Shown: positions 1-6,411, counted from the first letter of the stretch. The stretch: 9,909 bases of DNA from Chloroflexota bacterium (GCA_027295645.1 JAPUKM010000198.1:1-9909), one strand, 5' to 3'. Translations and numbers: made by a program. The notes: generated by a model from the sequence alone, not told the origin.

Positions 1-370
1 AGTGGGAGTCCGTACTCACGATGAGGTCGCCCGGAGAGACATAGCCGTGGTTGGGAAAAAGCTCGTGCAGGATGCCGTGGCGGCCATACTCAAAGAAGTT
101 GGTGATGCCGTACTTCTTTACCAGCTTGCGTAGGCTGCTCATGGCGTTGGCCACCTCTACCGTAGGGGGTGGCGCCATGTGGTCCTCCACGGCGTAGATG
201 AGGTCGGGGTTGAAGAGGCGCTCCACGCCCAGGGCCTCCAGTCGCGCGAGAAGCAGCCCGTGTCCCAGGATGGCGGTCCCGTCCACCTTGCCCCAGACGT
301 ACTCCCCCGGCCGTACCTCCTGTTTGCCCGAATGGGCCGCAAGCACCTTCTCAGCTATGGTCATCCCCAT
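1..370 (-). CDS. 3-isopropylmalate dehydratase/homoaconitase-type large subunit, N-terminal part (runs off window)
   Basis: About 123 N-terminal residues of an aconitase-superfamily hydro-lyase are visible. It begins MGMTIAEKVLAAHSGKQEV, the usual opening of LeuC/HacA-like large subunits. It continues through a KVDG segment, a LGVERLFNPDLI block, the EDHMAPPPTVEVA block, a GI.NFFE.GRHGILHELFPNHGYVSPGDLIV segment (spaced here for key residues) and stops within the TDSH motif that contributes to the active site. Members isomerise 2- or 3-hydroxy acids using a [4Fe-4S] cluster together with a small subunit; the cluster cysteines lie beyond the edge. The ATG is supported by GGAGGTG six bases upstream. 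Only 21 bases separate it from the hydantoinase stop, so it is the second gene of that operon. Whether the substrate is isopropylmalate, homoaconitate or something else cannot be judged from this fragment. Confidence 0.85.
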   Translation of the reverse strand, partial: MGMTIAEKVLAAHSGKQEVRPGEYVWGKVDGTAILGHGLLLARLEALGVERLFNPDLIYAVEDHMAPPPTVEVANAMSSLRKLVKKYGITNFFEYGRHGILHELFPNHGYVSPGDLIVSTDSH

Positions 371-391
371 GACGACACCTCCATCACAACA

Positions 392-1738
392 CTAGCGAGG
401 TATGAACCTGCCGTATCCCCTATCACCCACTATCTCCCCATCCCTCATCACAGTCCTGCCCCTCACCATGGTGAGGACGGGCCATCCCTTGAGTGTCTGG
501 CCCTCATAGAGGCTGTAGTCGGAGAAGGAGTGGAGCTCCGCGGGCTTCACCTCCTTCTCCATATCCAGGTCCACCATGGTCAGATCTGCATCGGAGCCGA
601 TCTCGATGGCTCCCTTCCTAGGATACAGGTTAAATATCCTGGCCGGGTTGTAGGAGGTCAGTTGCACCACCCTACCAAGGTCCAGGCCGCGCCTGTTCAC
701 CCCCTCGCTCAGCAAAACCGGAAGCAGGGTGGAGGTGCCGGGGAACCCGGCCGCGGCCTGCCAAATGTCGCCGCTCTTCTTCTCACGTCGCCGCGAGTTA
801 TGGTCCGAGCCGATGACATCCACCGTCCCGTCGAAGACCGCCTCCCACAGGGTCTCGATATCCTTTTCCGAGCGCAAGGGAGGGTTGACCTTACCCAGTA
901 GGCCCAGCTCCGTGTCCCTGGTGTGCGTCAGATAATGGGGGCAGGTCTCCACGCTGATGCCGCCGTAGAGCCTCTTCTGGTCTCGGGCAACGTCCATCGC
1001 CTCTTTGCAACTCACGTGGACAACGTAGATCTTCGCCTTGGTGAGCCGGGCAAAGTAGCAGGCGGTATGCAGGTCGTCGGCCTCCACAAAGTCGGGCCGT
1101 GACCTGTCCCAGGCGGCCAGGTCATTGGCACCGGCCTCCTGGAGGCGCTTGCGCAGACGCCACACCACCTCAATGTTCTCTGTGTGAATGGCTGTGGTCG
1201 CCTGGGGGTGTTTGCCCAGCTCCTCGAAGAACTCGTACAGCAGGCCGTCGTCGCTCCCCGTTACACCGATGTAGCGACCCTCGTCACCCTTGAAGCTCAT
1301 GAAATACTTGAAGGTGGGCACACCCATCTGAATATACTCGGACAGATGGGCCACGTGGTGGTCGTTCATAACCGTGAAGTGAAGGACAAAGTCCACGTAT
1401 GCAGATTCCTCACCCTTCTGCCGCTCGGCATCAAAGTGGTCCTCATAGGGCTCAGCCCTCATCAGGAAGTTGCCCACAGTGGTGACGCCTCCCGCGGCGG
1501 CGGCCATCGTCTCCGAGGTGTAGTCGTCCGGCGAGCCCAACCCGAAGTGGACGTGGGGATCGATAATACCTGGCAGAAGGTACTTGCCCGCGGCGTCGAT
1601 GACCTGCGCCGCCTCCACATCGTGGGGACGCTGCAGGAGAGCGGAGATCTTTCCATCGCTGATTGCGATGTCCGCCTCACTCACCCCGGAAAACGGGGAC
1701 ACCACGCGTCCATTTTCTACAAGTGTGTCAACTCTCAT
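392..1738 (-). CDS. Hydantoinase / dihydropyrimidinase family cyclic amidohydrolase
   Basis: A 448-residue metal-dependent amidohydrolase of the D-hydantoinase/dihydropyrimidinase/allantoinase group, which opens cyclic amide rings such as hydantoins or dihydropyrimidines in the cytosol. All binuclear metal ligands are visible: H62 and H64 in DPHVHF, the lysine that becomes carboxylated (K144 in TFKYFMSF), H185 (HTEN), H241 (HVSC) and D312 (GSDHN). Length and spacing match the family. The N-terminal small beta domain begins at LVENGRVV, and the C-terminal part has the usual NPAR..NLYPRKG and GSDADL blocks. I chose the ATG at 1738, preceded by GGTGGGAC. A GTG at 1753 in the same frame would add MAWWD but has a poorer site. 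The exact substrate is not decided by these motifs. It is the first gene of an operon with the LeuC-like gene, a pairing that does not belong to the standard pyrimidine pathway. Confidence 0.93.
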   Translation of the reverse strand: MRVDTLVENGRVVSPFSGVSEADIAISDGKISALLQRPHDVEAAQVIDAAGKYLLPGIIDPHVHFGLGSPDDYTSETMAAAAGGVTTVGNFLMRAEPYEDHFDAERQKGEESAYVDFVLHFTVMNDHHVAHLSEYIQMGVPTFKYFMSFKGDEGRYIGVTGSDDGLLYEFFEELGKHPQATTAIHTENIEVVWRLRKRLQEAGANDLAAWDRSRPDFVEADDLHTACYFARLTKAKIYVVHVSCKEAMDVARDQKRLYGGISVETCPHYLTHTRDTELGLLGKVNPPLRSEKDIETLWEAVFDGTVDVIGSDHNSRRREKKSGDIWQAAAGFPGTSTLLPVLLSEGVNRRGLDLGRVVQLTSYNPARIFNLYPRKGAIEIGSDADLTMVDLDMEKEVKPAELHSFSDYSLYEGQTLKGWPVLTMVRGRTVMRDGEIVGDRGYGRFIPR

Positions 1739-1756
1739 GTCCCACCATGCCACACA

Positions 1757-1777
1757 GTTTACCCGCTTCGGATAAAC
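1757..1777 (-). other. Leader hairpin just upstream of the hydantoinase start
   Basis: On the minus strand the leader contains GTTTATCCG, a three-base AAG loop and CGGGTAAAC, a nine-pair stem with one G-U pair. It lies in the predicted 5' leader, between the transcription start (near 1798) and the ribosome binding site. No U-tract follows, so it does not look like an intrinsic terminator. It may affect translation or mRNA stability; that role is inference. Confidence 0.35.
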
Positions 1778-1804
1778 AGGTAGGGCGTCCCCCAGACAGG
1801 TGGG

Positions 1805-1833
1805 ACTATAATAGTGGCTCCACCTACTGTCAA
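1805..1833 (-). promoter_or_regulatory. Sigma-70-type promoter of the hydantoinase operon
   Basis: On the minus strand there is TTGACA (1828-1833), a 17-base spacer, then TATAGT (1805-1810). That is a perfect -35 and a five-of-six -10 at ideal spacing. Transcription would start near 1798, giving a leader of about 60 bases. No competing gene overlaps it. Confidence 0.75.
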
Positions 1834-1885
1834 CGGCAAGACCGTGAGATAGCAGCTTTGAAAACCGGGCGTTGACTGAGAGTTG

Positions 1886-2175
1886 TTAGCCCTCTGCGCC
1901 GGGGTTGATGGACAGCCGTGTGCCCAATCTGTAGGCCGCCTCCACGTACTGATACTCCGTTCCCGGCATCACCTTCATGTGGATATAACCCTTGAAACCG
2001 TACTTTTTGCGGATCATCTCCACAACCTTCACGAGCCGCTCCGTCGTCTTGGAGCCGCTCCCAGCGACGCCCGAGCTGAGGAAAAGACCGTCCACGGTCT
2101 GGCGGCCGTGGAGATCCATGAAGGTACGCGCCAGCTCATCCACCTTGAAGGCATAGCGTTGTGCTTGATCAACAT
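1886..2175 (-). pseudogene. Remnant of a radical SAM protein of the putative DNA modification/repair family
   Basis: The open frame reads YAFKVDELARTFMDLHG, then GLFLSSGVAGSG, then YGFKGYIHMKVMPG and RLSIN before TAA. The order and spacing of these blocks match the radical SAM family usually called putative DNA modification/repair radical SAM protein (rSAM_link_UDG type), in the part just after the CxxxCxYC iron-sulfur motif. Full members are about 400 residues. Here both the cluster-binding N-terminus and the C-terminal half are missing, so activity is not expected. The homologous frame has no ATG, only a GTG at 2143 without a clear ribosome site. A strong AAGGAGGG site does precede an ATG at 2175, but that ATG is out of frame with the homology and its own frame stops at about 2032. 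A one-base indel between 2175 and 2143 would join the two. A short functional protein from GTG 2143 (85 residues) is the less likely alternative. Confidence 0.6.
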
Positions 2176-2195
2176 GGACTTTCCCTCCTTATTAT

Positions 2196-2207
2196 GAACT
2201 TATGTTC
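2196..2207. promoter_or_regulatory. LexA (SOS)-box-like palindrome GAAC-N4-GTTC
   Basis: GAACTTATGTTC fits the GAAC-N4-GTTC core bound by LexA/DinR in many Gram-positive-type bacteria. It lies just upstream of the AAGGAGGG ribosome site and ATG (2175) that lead into the radical SAM remnant, where an operator overlapping a promoter would sit. A TTGACG (2224-2229 on the minus strand) lies upstream, but I find no good -10 at standard spacing. A 12-base motif can occur by chance, so confidence is limited. Confidence 0.4.
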
Positions 2208-2256
2208 TTATATGAAGGTCCATTCGTCAAGTGTGGAGGCAACTGTCAGGGGAAGA

Positions 2257-2331
2257 TGGTACCCCTGGGCGGACTCGAACCGCCGCACCTGGCTCCGGAG
2301 GCCAGTGCTCTATCCGCTGAGCTACAGGGGC
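2257..2331 (-). tRNA. tRNA-Arg (anticodon CCG)
   Basis: A full cloverleaf folds on the minus strand: acceptor GCCCCTG/CAGGGGT, D arm with GCTC...GAGC, anticodon stem CTGGC/GCCAG with loop CTCCGGA (anticodon CCG at 2296-2298, reading CGG), a four-base variable region, and T arm GGCGG-TTCGAGT-CCGCC. The CCA end is encoded (2257-2259) and the discriminator is A. The first acceptor pair reads G1-U72, a wobble instead of the usual G-C. The tRNA stands alone between the radical SAM remnant and the divergent lipoprotein promoter. Confidence 0.97.
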
Positions 2332-2343
2332 AGACTTATACCC

Positions 2344-2372
2344 ACTATACTCTGGGAGCTGGCCAGGGACAA
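2344..2372 (-). promoter_or_regulatory. Promoter of tRNA-Arg
   Basis: On the minus strand there is TTGTCC (2367-2372), a 17-base spacer and TATAGT (2344-2349). The predicted start falls about six bases before the mature tRNA 5' end, as is common for tRNA genes. The -35 matches four of six consensus bases. Confidence 0.55.
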
Positions 2373-2444
2373 GTAAAGGGGATCCAGACGGCCCGGCACG
2401 TCGCTCCTATGAACGGAGGCAATGGCCTGCTCTTCCCAAAGGGG

Positions 2445-2473
2445 TTGACATCCAGTACATCGTTGCCTATGAT
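2445..2473 (+). promoter_or_regulatory. Near-consensus sigma-70 promoter of the collagen-like lipoprotein operon
   Basis: TTGACA (2445-2450), 17 bases, TATGAT (2468-2473): a perfect -35 and a five-of-six -10 at ideal spacing. Transcription would begin near 2480 and give a leader of about 110 bases before the first lipoprotein start. It diverges from the tRNA-Arg promoter. Confidence 0.75.
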
Positions 2474-2521
2474 TACCCCGACTTGTGTCTAGGTGGCACG
2501 AGACTGAATTGTTCATGTTTT

Positions 2522-2566
2522 GCCAGACCACGACGGGTTTCGCTGAATACGTCGGTGGCTCTTGGC
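2522..2566 (+). other. Imperfect leader stem-loop upstream of the first lipoprotein
   Basis: GAC at 2532-2534 pairs with GTC at 2551-2553, CCAC at 2528-2531 with GTGG at 2555-2558 (one bulged G), and GCCA at 2522-2525 with TGGC at 2563-2566 across an internal loop. The stem ends immediately before the GGAGG (2567-2571) of the short leader ORF, so it could modulate ribosome access. The pairing is imperfect and the loop is large (about 16 bases), so a role is only possible. Confidence 0.3.
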
Positions 2567-2575
2567 GGAGGCCCA

Positions 2576-2596
2576 ATGAAATGGGAGACGGTATGA
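2576..2596 (+). CDS. Possible six-codon leader ORF overlapping the lipoprotein start
   Basis: ATG AAA TGG GAG ACG GTA TGA encodes MKWETV. It has its own GGAGG four bases upstream (2567-2571), and its TGA shares ATGA with the ATG of the following lipoprotein (2593). Such an overlap is typical of translational coupling, in which a ribosome ending on the leader restarts on the main gene. The lipoprotein also has its own GGGAGA site inside the leader ORF. With so few codons, coding status cannot be proven from sequence. Confidence 0.3.
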   Translation: MKWETV

Positions 2597-3129
2597 AACG
2601 CTCGCTGACCCGGCGGTCTTTGTCTATACTCATCGTATTATCCTTCGTATCTCTCTTCGTCGCTGCCTGCCAGGGTGACGACGGCTCCATTGGTTCGGTA
2701 GGATCCAAGGGAGACACCGGGCCTGCTGGTGCAGCCGGTGCCGGCGGCGGCCCCGGCCCACAGGGCTCCGATGGTGATGCCGGCGCCCGTGGTTCTGAGG
2801 GCGCCAGTGGACCACAAGGTTCGCAAGGTGACGCCGCAGTCGCTACGGTGGCATCGCTAGCTGTGGGCTCATCCTCCGTTGCGGTGGGAGAGGATTTCTC
2901 GCTGAACGGCAGCGGGTTTACACCTGGCAGCGCCTACACCGTCGTGTTGTTGGTTGGTGGTCAAGAGCGCTCTCTTATTCACATCGATTCGGGCCCTATA
3001 GTTATCAACAGTAGCGGTGCCTTCAGTAGCAAGTGGAGATATGCGTCCACCACATCTGCTGGAGTCTACACACTAATAGTTACGGATGAGCAGGGCGACG
3101 CGGCCACTGCTCCTTTTGTCATATCATAA
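2593..3129 (+). CDS. Collagen-like lipoprotein with C-terminal Ig-like domain (first of a pair)
   Basis: A 178-residue exported lipoprotein. Residues 1-25 are a signal peptide (KR..RR followed by a hydrophobic stretch), ending in the lipobox FVAAC with C26 as the lipidated residue. Residues 28-81 are exactly 18 uninterrupted Gly-X-Y triplets (2674-2835), low in proline and rich in Ser, Ala, Asp and Gln, as in bacterial collagen-like proteins. Residues 85-178 form a probable beta-sandwich with the NGSGFTPGSAY signature at about 105 and alternating hydrophobic strands, resembling Ig/IPT-type domains. ATG 2593 is chosen because it starts the signal peptide and has GGGAGA upstream; an in-frame GTG at 2485 would put 36 extra residues before the signal. 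A second copy lies 23 bases downstream. It probably forms a trimeric stalk on the cell surface; binding partners are unknown. Confidence 0.87.
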   Translation: MKRSLTRRSLSILIVLSFVSLFVAACQGDDGSIGSVGSKGDTGPAGAAGAGGGPGPQGSDGDAGARGSEGASGPQGSQGDAAVATVASLAVGSSSVAVGEDFSLNGSGFTPGSAYTVVLLVGGQERSLIHIDSGPIVINSSGAFSSKWRYASTTSAGVYTLIVTDEQGDAATAPFVIS

Positions 3130-3152
3130 GGTAGAGGTAGAGGAGTGGCTAT

Positions 3153-3710
3153 ATGAGCTCCTGGTTGACTAAGCGACACCTAGGAATCTTTCTTGTAGTA
3201 TCCATGACCACCCTTTTTGCGGCCGCCTGCGCTTCAGGGGACTCGGGCGCGCAAGGGGCCAAGGGCCCGCAAGGTGACAACGGCCCAGCTGGGGCTGCAG
3301 GCACCACAGGCCCGCAGGGTGCGTCCGGCCTTCCTGGCCCAGGGGGACCGGTAGGTGCAGCGGGTTCTCAAGGCGCCACAGGCCCCACTGGCGACTCGGC
3401 GACCGCTGTCGCTCCTTCCGTTATCATTATCCCATCCGCCGTTGAGACGGGTGGAGGCACCTTCACACTCCGTGGTGCCGGATTCACCCCGGGTGACACC
3501 ATTGCCGTTGAGATACTGGAAAACGGCACCAGGGCGGCACCGCCCCGCGTTAGCATCGGTGCCAGCCAGACCGTGAACATCAACGGTGCGTTTGAAAACG
3601 CCTGGAGTTCAAGAGCCAGCAGCACGCCTGGCTTCTACACGGTGTTTGCGACAGATAGCGCCGGCCGGGAGGCCAGTGTCACTCTAACCATCGTAGCGCC
3701 AAAGACGTAA
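3153..3710 (+). CDS. Collagen-like lipoprotein with C-terminal Ig-like domain (second of a pair)
   Basis: A 185-residue paralogue of the preceding protein with the same architecture: signal peptide ending LFAAAC with the lipidated cysteine again at residue 26, a Gly-X-Y tract from 29 to 82 (3237-3398) of exactly 18 triplets, and a C-terminal beta domain with RGAGFTPGD at about 107 and the matching late block GAF..AW....STPGFYT. The tract carries more proline (GPQ, GPA, GLP, GPT) than the first copy. ATG 3153 is preceded by AGGAG at seven bases. The two genes are 23 bases apart, share the upstream promoter and end at the strong terminator at 3722-3768. The parallel layout with diverged sequence indicates an old tandem duplication. 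Co-trimerisation of the two is conceivable but is inference. Confidence 0.87.
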   Translation: MSSWLTKRHLGIFLVVSMTTLFAAACASGDSGAQGAKGPQGDNGPAGAAGTTGPQGASGLPGPGGPVGAAGSQGATGPTGDSATAVAPSVIIIPSAVETGGGTFTLRGAGFTPGDTIAVEILENGTRAAPPRVSIGASQTVNINGAFENAWSSRASSTPGFYTVFATDSAGREASVTLTIVAPKT

Positions 3711-3721
3711 TCGAGTCCTGA

Positions 3722-3768
3722 GATAAAACCAAGAGGGGTGCCCGGAAGGCACCCCTCTTGGTTTTATC
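3722..3768. terminator. Bidirectional intrinsic terminator with 21-bp perfect stem
   Basis: Arms 3722-3742 and 3748-3768 are perfectly complementary over 21 bases around a five-base loop (CGGAA). The GC-rich core (AGAGGGGTGCC) is flanked by an A-run on one side and a T-run on the other (GGTTTTATC), so it can terminate in both directions. It lies between the lipoprotein operon (plus) and the end of the glmU operon (minus), which converge here. Confidence 0.95.
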
Positions 3769-3782
3769 AGCCGTAAACCAGG

Positions 3783-5012
3783 TCACGTGCCCCGAACGAT
3801 GCGGACCTTCCGAATGCGTCGTCCTGTGGTGGAGAGCACCCTCAAGCGCAGGCCATCCAGGACCAGCTCATCACCGGATGATGGAATCTTGCCGAAACGG
3901 GCGTAGAGAAGACCTCCAAGGGTGTCAAACCCATCACCCTCCAAATCCGTATGAAACAGTTCGTTCACCTCATCTAGGGGCAATCGTGCATCCACCACCA
4001 CAACGTCCTCGCTGACCTGTAGTACTTGTGGCTCCTTTTGTTCAAGTTCGTCCTCGATCTCCCCCACTATCTCCTCCACCATGTCCTCCATGGTGATGAG
4101 TCCTTCGACCCCTCCATACTCATCCACAACCACAGCGATGGTCATGCGCTGCTCCTGGAACTCCCTCAACAGCTCATCAAGAGGTTTGGACTCGGGAACG
4201 AAGACCACCGGCCTGGCGATATCCTTCACCGTCAACGTTGCAGGTGACATCCCAGGGCCAAGGTATTTCAAAAGGTCGCGCGCGTGGACAATACCAACAA
4301 CCTTATCTAGGGTCTCCTCATAGATGGGGATCCGGCTTTTACCTCCCTCGGACATGAGCTCGGACATCGCACCTACCGGCGTAGTAGCCTCCACCGCAAT
4401 AATGTCCACCCGCGGGACCATCACCTCCTTAGCCGTGATCTCCTCCAGACGAAGCACGGCCGTGATCATCCGACGCTCCCTCTCTCCGGCCTCCTCAGCC
4501 TCCTGTATCAGCGACGAGTCGCCAACCTCTTCACCAACCTCCAGGCGGGATGCCCCGATGCCGCCGCCAGGGCCAACTGGAGAGGCCACCCGGTCCAGGG
4601 CAGCAAGGATGGGTCGGAGCATCCATGCGGTACCCGCCAAGAGCGGAAGGGTCGCTCGTAGCACCGAGGAGGAGTTTCTGGCCCCCAATCCGGGAAGAAG
4701 AAACCTGAGGCCCAGAAGAATCGCAAAGAGGACGCCGACTCCACCGACCACAGCCCAGAACGCATCAGCAGTGCTCATGCCCAGGGCGACTGTTGAGAGC
4801 GTTGCTGCTATCACGGATACCAGCCGTATCCGTGGAAAGAGGGTGACGAAGTGGGTCCCCTGAGACATCCTTCGTCTCACTTCACCTGCGTATGGGGACT
4901 CACTCCCCAGCGCCATAACGCGGCGATACGCCCCTTCAGAAAGGTTCGCTCCTATGTAGAGCAGAACAGATAGGAGCAATGCCAAAGAGGCTAATAAACC
5001 ATCACTATCCAA
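3783..5012 (-). CDS. CNNM/CBS-pair/CorC_HlyC family membrane protein (hemolysin-like transporter)
   Basis: A 409-residue protein of the family variously called hemolysin C-like, CorC or CNNM, implicated in divalent cation (Mg2+/Co2+) efflux or its regulation. The N-terminal part has hydrophobic segments at about 7-24, 63-80, 85-106 and 117-138, matching the membrane CNNM (DUF21) domain. A cytosolic pair of CBS domains follows, from the hallmark MVPR at 198-201 through SRIPIYEE..DKVVGIVHARDLL and then DIARPVVFVPESKPLDELL...VVVDEYGGVEGLITMEDM (key blocks only). The C-terminal CorC_HlyC domain covers about 335-405 (GFDTLGGLL, GDEL..DGLRLRV). The start is TTG at 5012, with GGGGGTGG upstream and an in-frame stop two codons before it; no ATG lies near. 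It starts 13 bases after the glmU stop and is surely co-transcribed with it. The transported ion is not determined. Confidence 0.92.
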   Translation of the reverse strand: MDSDGLLASLALLLSVLLYIGANLSEGAYRRVMALGSESPYAGEVRRRMSQGTHFVTLFPRIRLVSVIAATLSTVALGMSTADAFWAVVGGVGVLFAILLGLRFLLPGLGARNSSSVLRATLPLLAGTAWMLRPILAALDRVASPVGPGGGIGASRLEVGEEVGDSSLIQEAEEAGERERRMITAVLRLEEITAKEVMVPRVDIIAVEATTPVGAMSELMSEGGKSRIPIYEETLDKVVGIVHARDLLKYLGPGMSPATLTVKDIARPVVFVPESKPLDELLREFQEQRMTIAVVVDEYGGVEGLITMEDMVEEIVGEIEDELEQKEPQVLQVSEDVVVVDARLPLDEVNELFHTDLEGDGFDTLGGLLYARFGKIPSSGDELVLDGLRLRVLSTTGRRIRKVRIVRGT

Positions 5013-5025
5013 GCGCTACCACCCC

Positions 5026-6411
5026 CTAGGACGACGATTTCGGGTCGTCGCTCGTTCCTTTACTCTCATCGCGCCGATGCAGTACCCGGGCGGGCACCCC
5101 CACCACCACGGTGTCGGGAGGAACGTCGCGGTTCACCACCGAGCCCGCTCCTGTCCTTGCTCGGGCGCCAATTCGCACTGGAGCCACCAGCATGGTATCG
5201 CTGCCGATAAACGCGCCGTCTTCCACAATGGTCCTGTGTTTCTGTTCCCCATCAAAATTGCAGGTGATGACCCCGGCACCAATGTTCACGCCTTGACCCA
5301 CCTCGGCATCTCCTATATAGCTGAAATGGCTCATCTGCGTTCCCCGACCGATACGGCTGTTCTTCACCTCCGCATAGTTTCCTATGTACACATCCCTCTC
5401 CACATAGGTATCATGACGGAGGTGGCTGTAGGGACCAACGGCAACGCTAGCCTCCAAATAGGCACCCTCCAGCATGGAGGCAACCACCTTGCAGTCATCT
5501 TGGATGACGGAGTCATACACCATGGCGCCGGGGCCCAGATGGCACCTGGAGCCGATCCTGGTCTGCCCGGCCAGTGTGGTGTTCTGATAAATCGTAGTAT
5601 CCGGACCAACGGATACCGTGGCATCAACATAGGTTGTGGCAGGGTCCACTACCCTGACACCGGTCAGCATCAAGGAATCGAGGATCCGTCGGCGCATGGC
5701 TCCCTCTGCTTGAGCAAGTCGCACCTGGTTGTCCACGCCCAGAATTTCGATGGGCTCGTCAGGAGCAACCGTGCCCACAGCCATGCCGGCCCTAACCGCC
5801 ATCCCCACCAGGTCTGTCAGGTAGTACTCACCGTTGGAGGCCGGGGTAATCTCACGCAAGGCAGCCCAAAGCCACGTCGTCTCAAAAGCGTAGAGCCCAC
5901 CGTTCACCTCCGCAATGGAACGCTGCTCCTCAGATGCCTGGGCCTCCTCAACAACCTGCACCACTCTACCTTCCGCATCTCGCTCGACCCGCCCAAGCCC
6001 TTCCGTAGGAACCCCATCGGACGTGACGAAGGTCACTGTCGTGTTGGCCGTCTGATGCCGCTCCACCAAGCGAGCAAGGGTGGCGGGAGTGACAAGGGGA
6101 GTGTCGCCATAGAGCACTAAGAGATGAGAGGCACGGCCGTCCAGGAGCGCCTCCGCCTCCAGTAATGCACGTCCCGTTCCTTTGGGCTCCGCCTGCTCCA
6201 CATACTCGACTGTATCGCCCAGACTGTCGCGAATCTGATCGGCATCTGGGCCGACCACCACGACCACCGGGCTATCCAGGGTCGTGCGGGAGGCATCCAC
6301 CACGTAGCGGAGCATCTCCCTGCCACACACTGAATGCAGCACCTTGGGGAGCCGGGAGCTCATTCGTGCCCCCTGCCCTGCCGCTAGAACAACCACCGCC
6401 CACTGATTCAT
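5026..6411 (-). CDS. glmU: Bifunctional GlmU: GlcNAc-1-P uridyltransferase / GlcN-1-P acetyltransferase
   Basis: A 461-residue cytosolic enzyme making UDP-GlcNAc, the precursor of peptidoglycan and surface glycans. The N-terminal nucleotidyltransferase has LAAGQGARM...PKVLHSV (R16, K23), YGDTPL (D103) and the GEYYLTD block. The C-terminal left-handed beta-helix of hexapeptide repeats starts near residue 250. It carries the acetyltransferase residues R332 (SHLRHDT), K350 (AEVKNS), the catalytic base H362 (MSHFSYIGDAE) and N385 (ITCNFDG), at nearly the same positions as in E. coli GlmU. Both activities therefore look intact. ATG 6411 gives the canonical MNQWAVVVLAAG opening; an in-frame GTG at 6444 would add 11 untypical residues. 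No good ribosome site stands at either. The short C-terminal tail after the helix is hydrophilic (DESKGTSDDPKSSS). It is first in the operon with the CNNM/CBS protein. Confidence 0.97.
   Translation of the reverse strand: MNQWAVVVLAAGQGARMSSRLPKVLHSVCGREMLRYVVDASRTTLDSPVVVVVGPDADQIRDSLGDTVEYVEQAEPKGTGRALLEAEALLDGRASHLLVLYGDTPLVTPATLARLVERHQTANTTVTFVTSDGVPTEGLGRVERDAEGRVVQVVEEAQASEEQRSIAEVNGGLYAFETTWLWAALREITPASNGEYYLTDLVGMAVRAGMAVGTVAPDEPIEILGVDNQVRLAQAEGAMRRRILDSLMLTGVRVVDPATTYVDATVSVGPDTTIYQNTTLAGQTRIGSRCHLGPGAMVYDSVIQDDCKVVASMLEGAYLEASVAVGPYSHLRHDTYVERDVYIGNYAEVKNSRIGRGTQMSHFSYIGDAEVGQGVNIGAGVITCNFDGEQKHRTIVEDGAFIGSDTMLVAPVRIGARARTGAGSVVNRDVPPDTVVVGVPARVLHRRDESKGTSDDPKSSS

Noticed and set aside
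179..901. Plus-strand open frame of 240 codons opposite the hydantoinase and LeuC-like genes
   Set aside because: It is antisense to two well-recognised genes, and its translation shows low-complexity His/Pro-rich sequence with no family motif.
2161..2492. Plus-strand frames reading through the tRNA-Arg (such as the ADSNRRT and GLEPPHLAPEA segments)
   Set aside because: They are translations of the tRNA complement; the tRNA fold is unambiguous.
2485..2592. N-terminal extension of the first lipoprotein from GTG 2485
   Set aside because: It would place 36 residues ahead of a clear lipoprotein signal peptide, lies within the predicted leader, and has no good ribosome site.
3237..3398. Short repeats of GGCCC/GCAAGG type, considered as a DNA tandem repeat
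   Set aside because: They are explained by Gly-X-Y codons of the collagen tract and have no constant DNA unit.
3751..3761. Eleven-base word ACCCCTCTTGG shared with 9240-9250
   Set aside because: It occurs inside unrelated hairpins with different flanks; too short to call a repeat family from two copies.
5077..6120. Plus-strand open frame of 347 codons
   Set aside because: It is a shadow of glmU, which has all catalytic residues on the other strand; the plus-strand translation is His-rich and motif-free.
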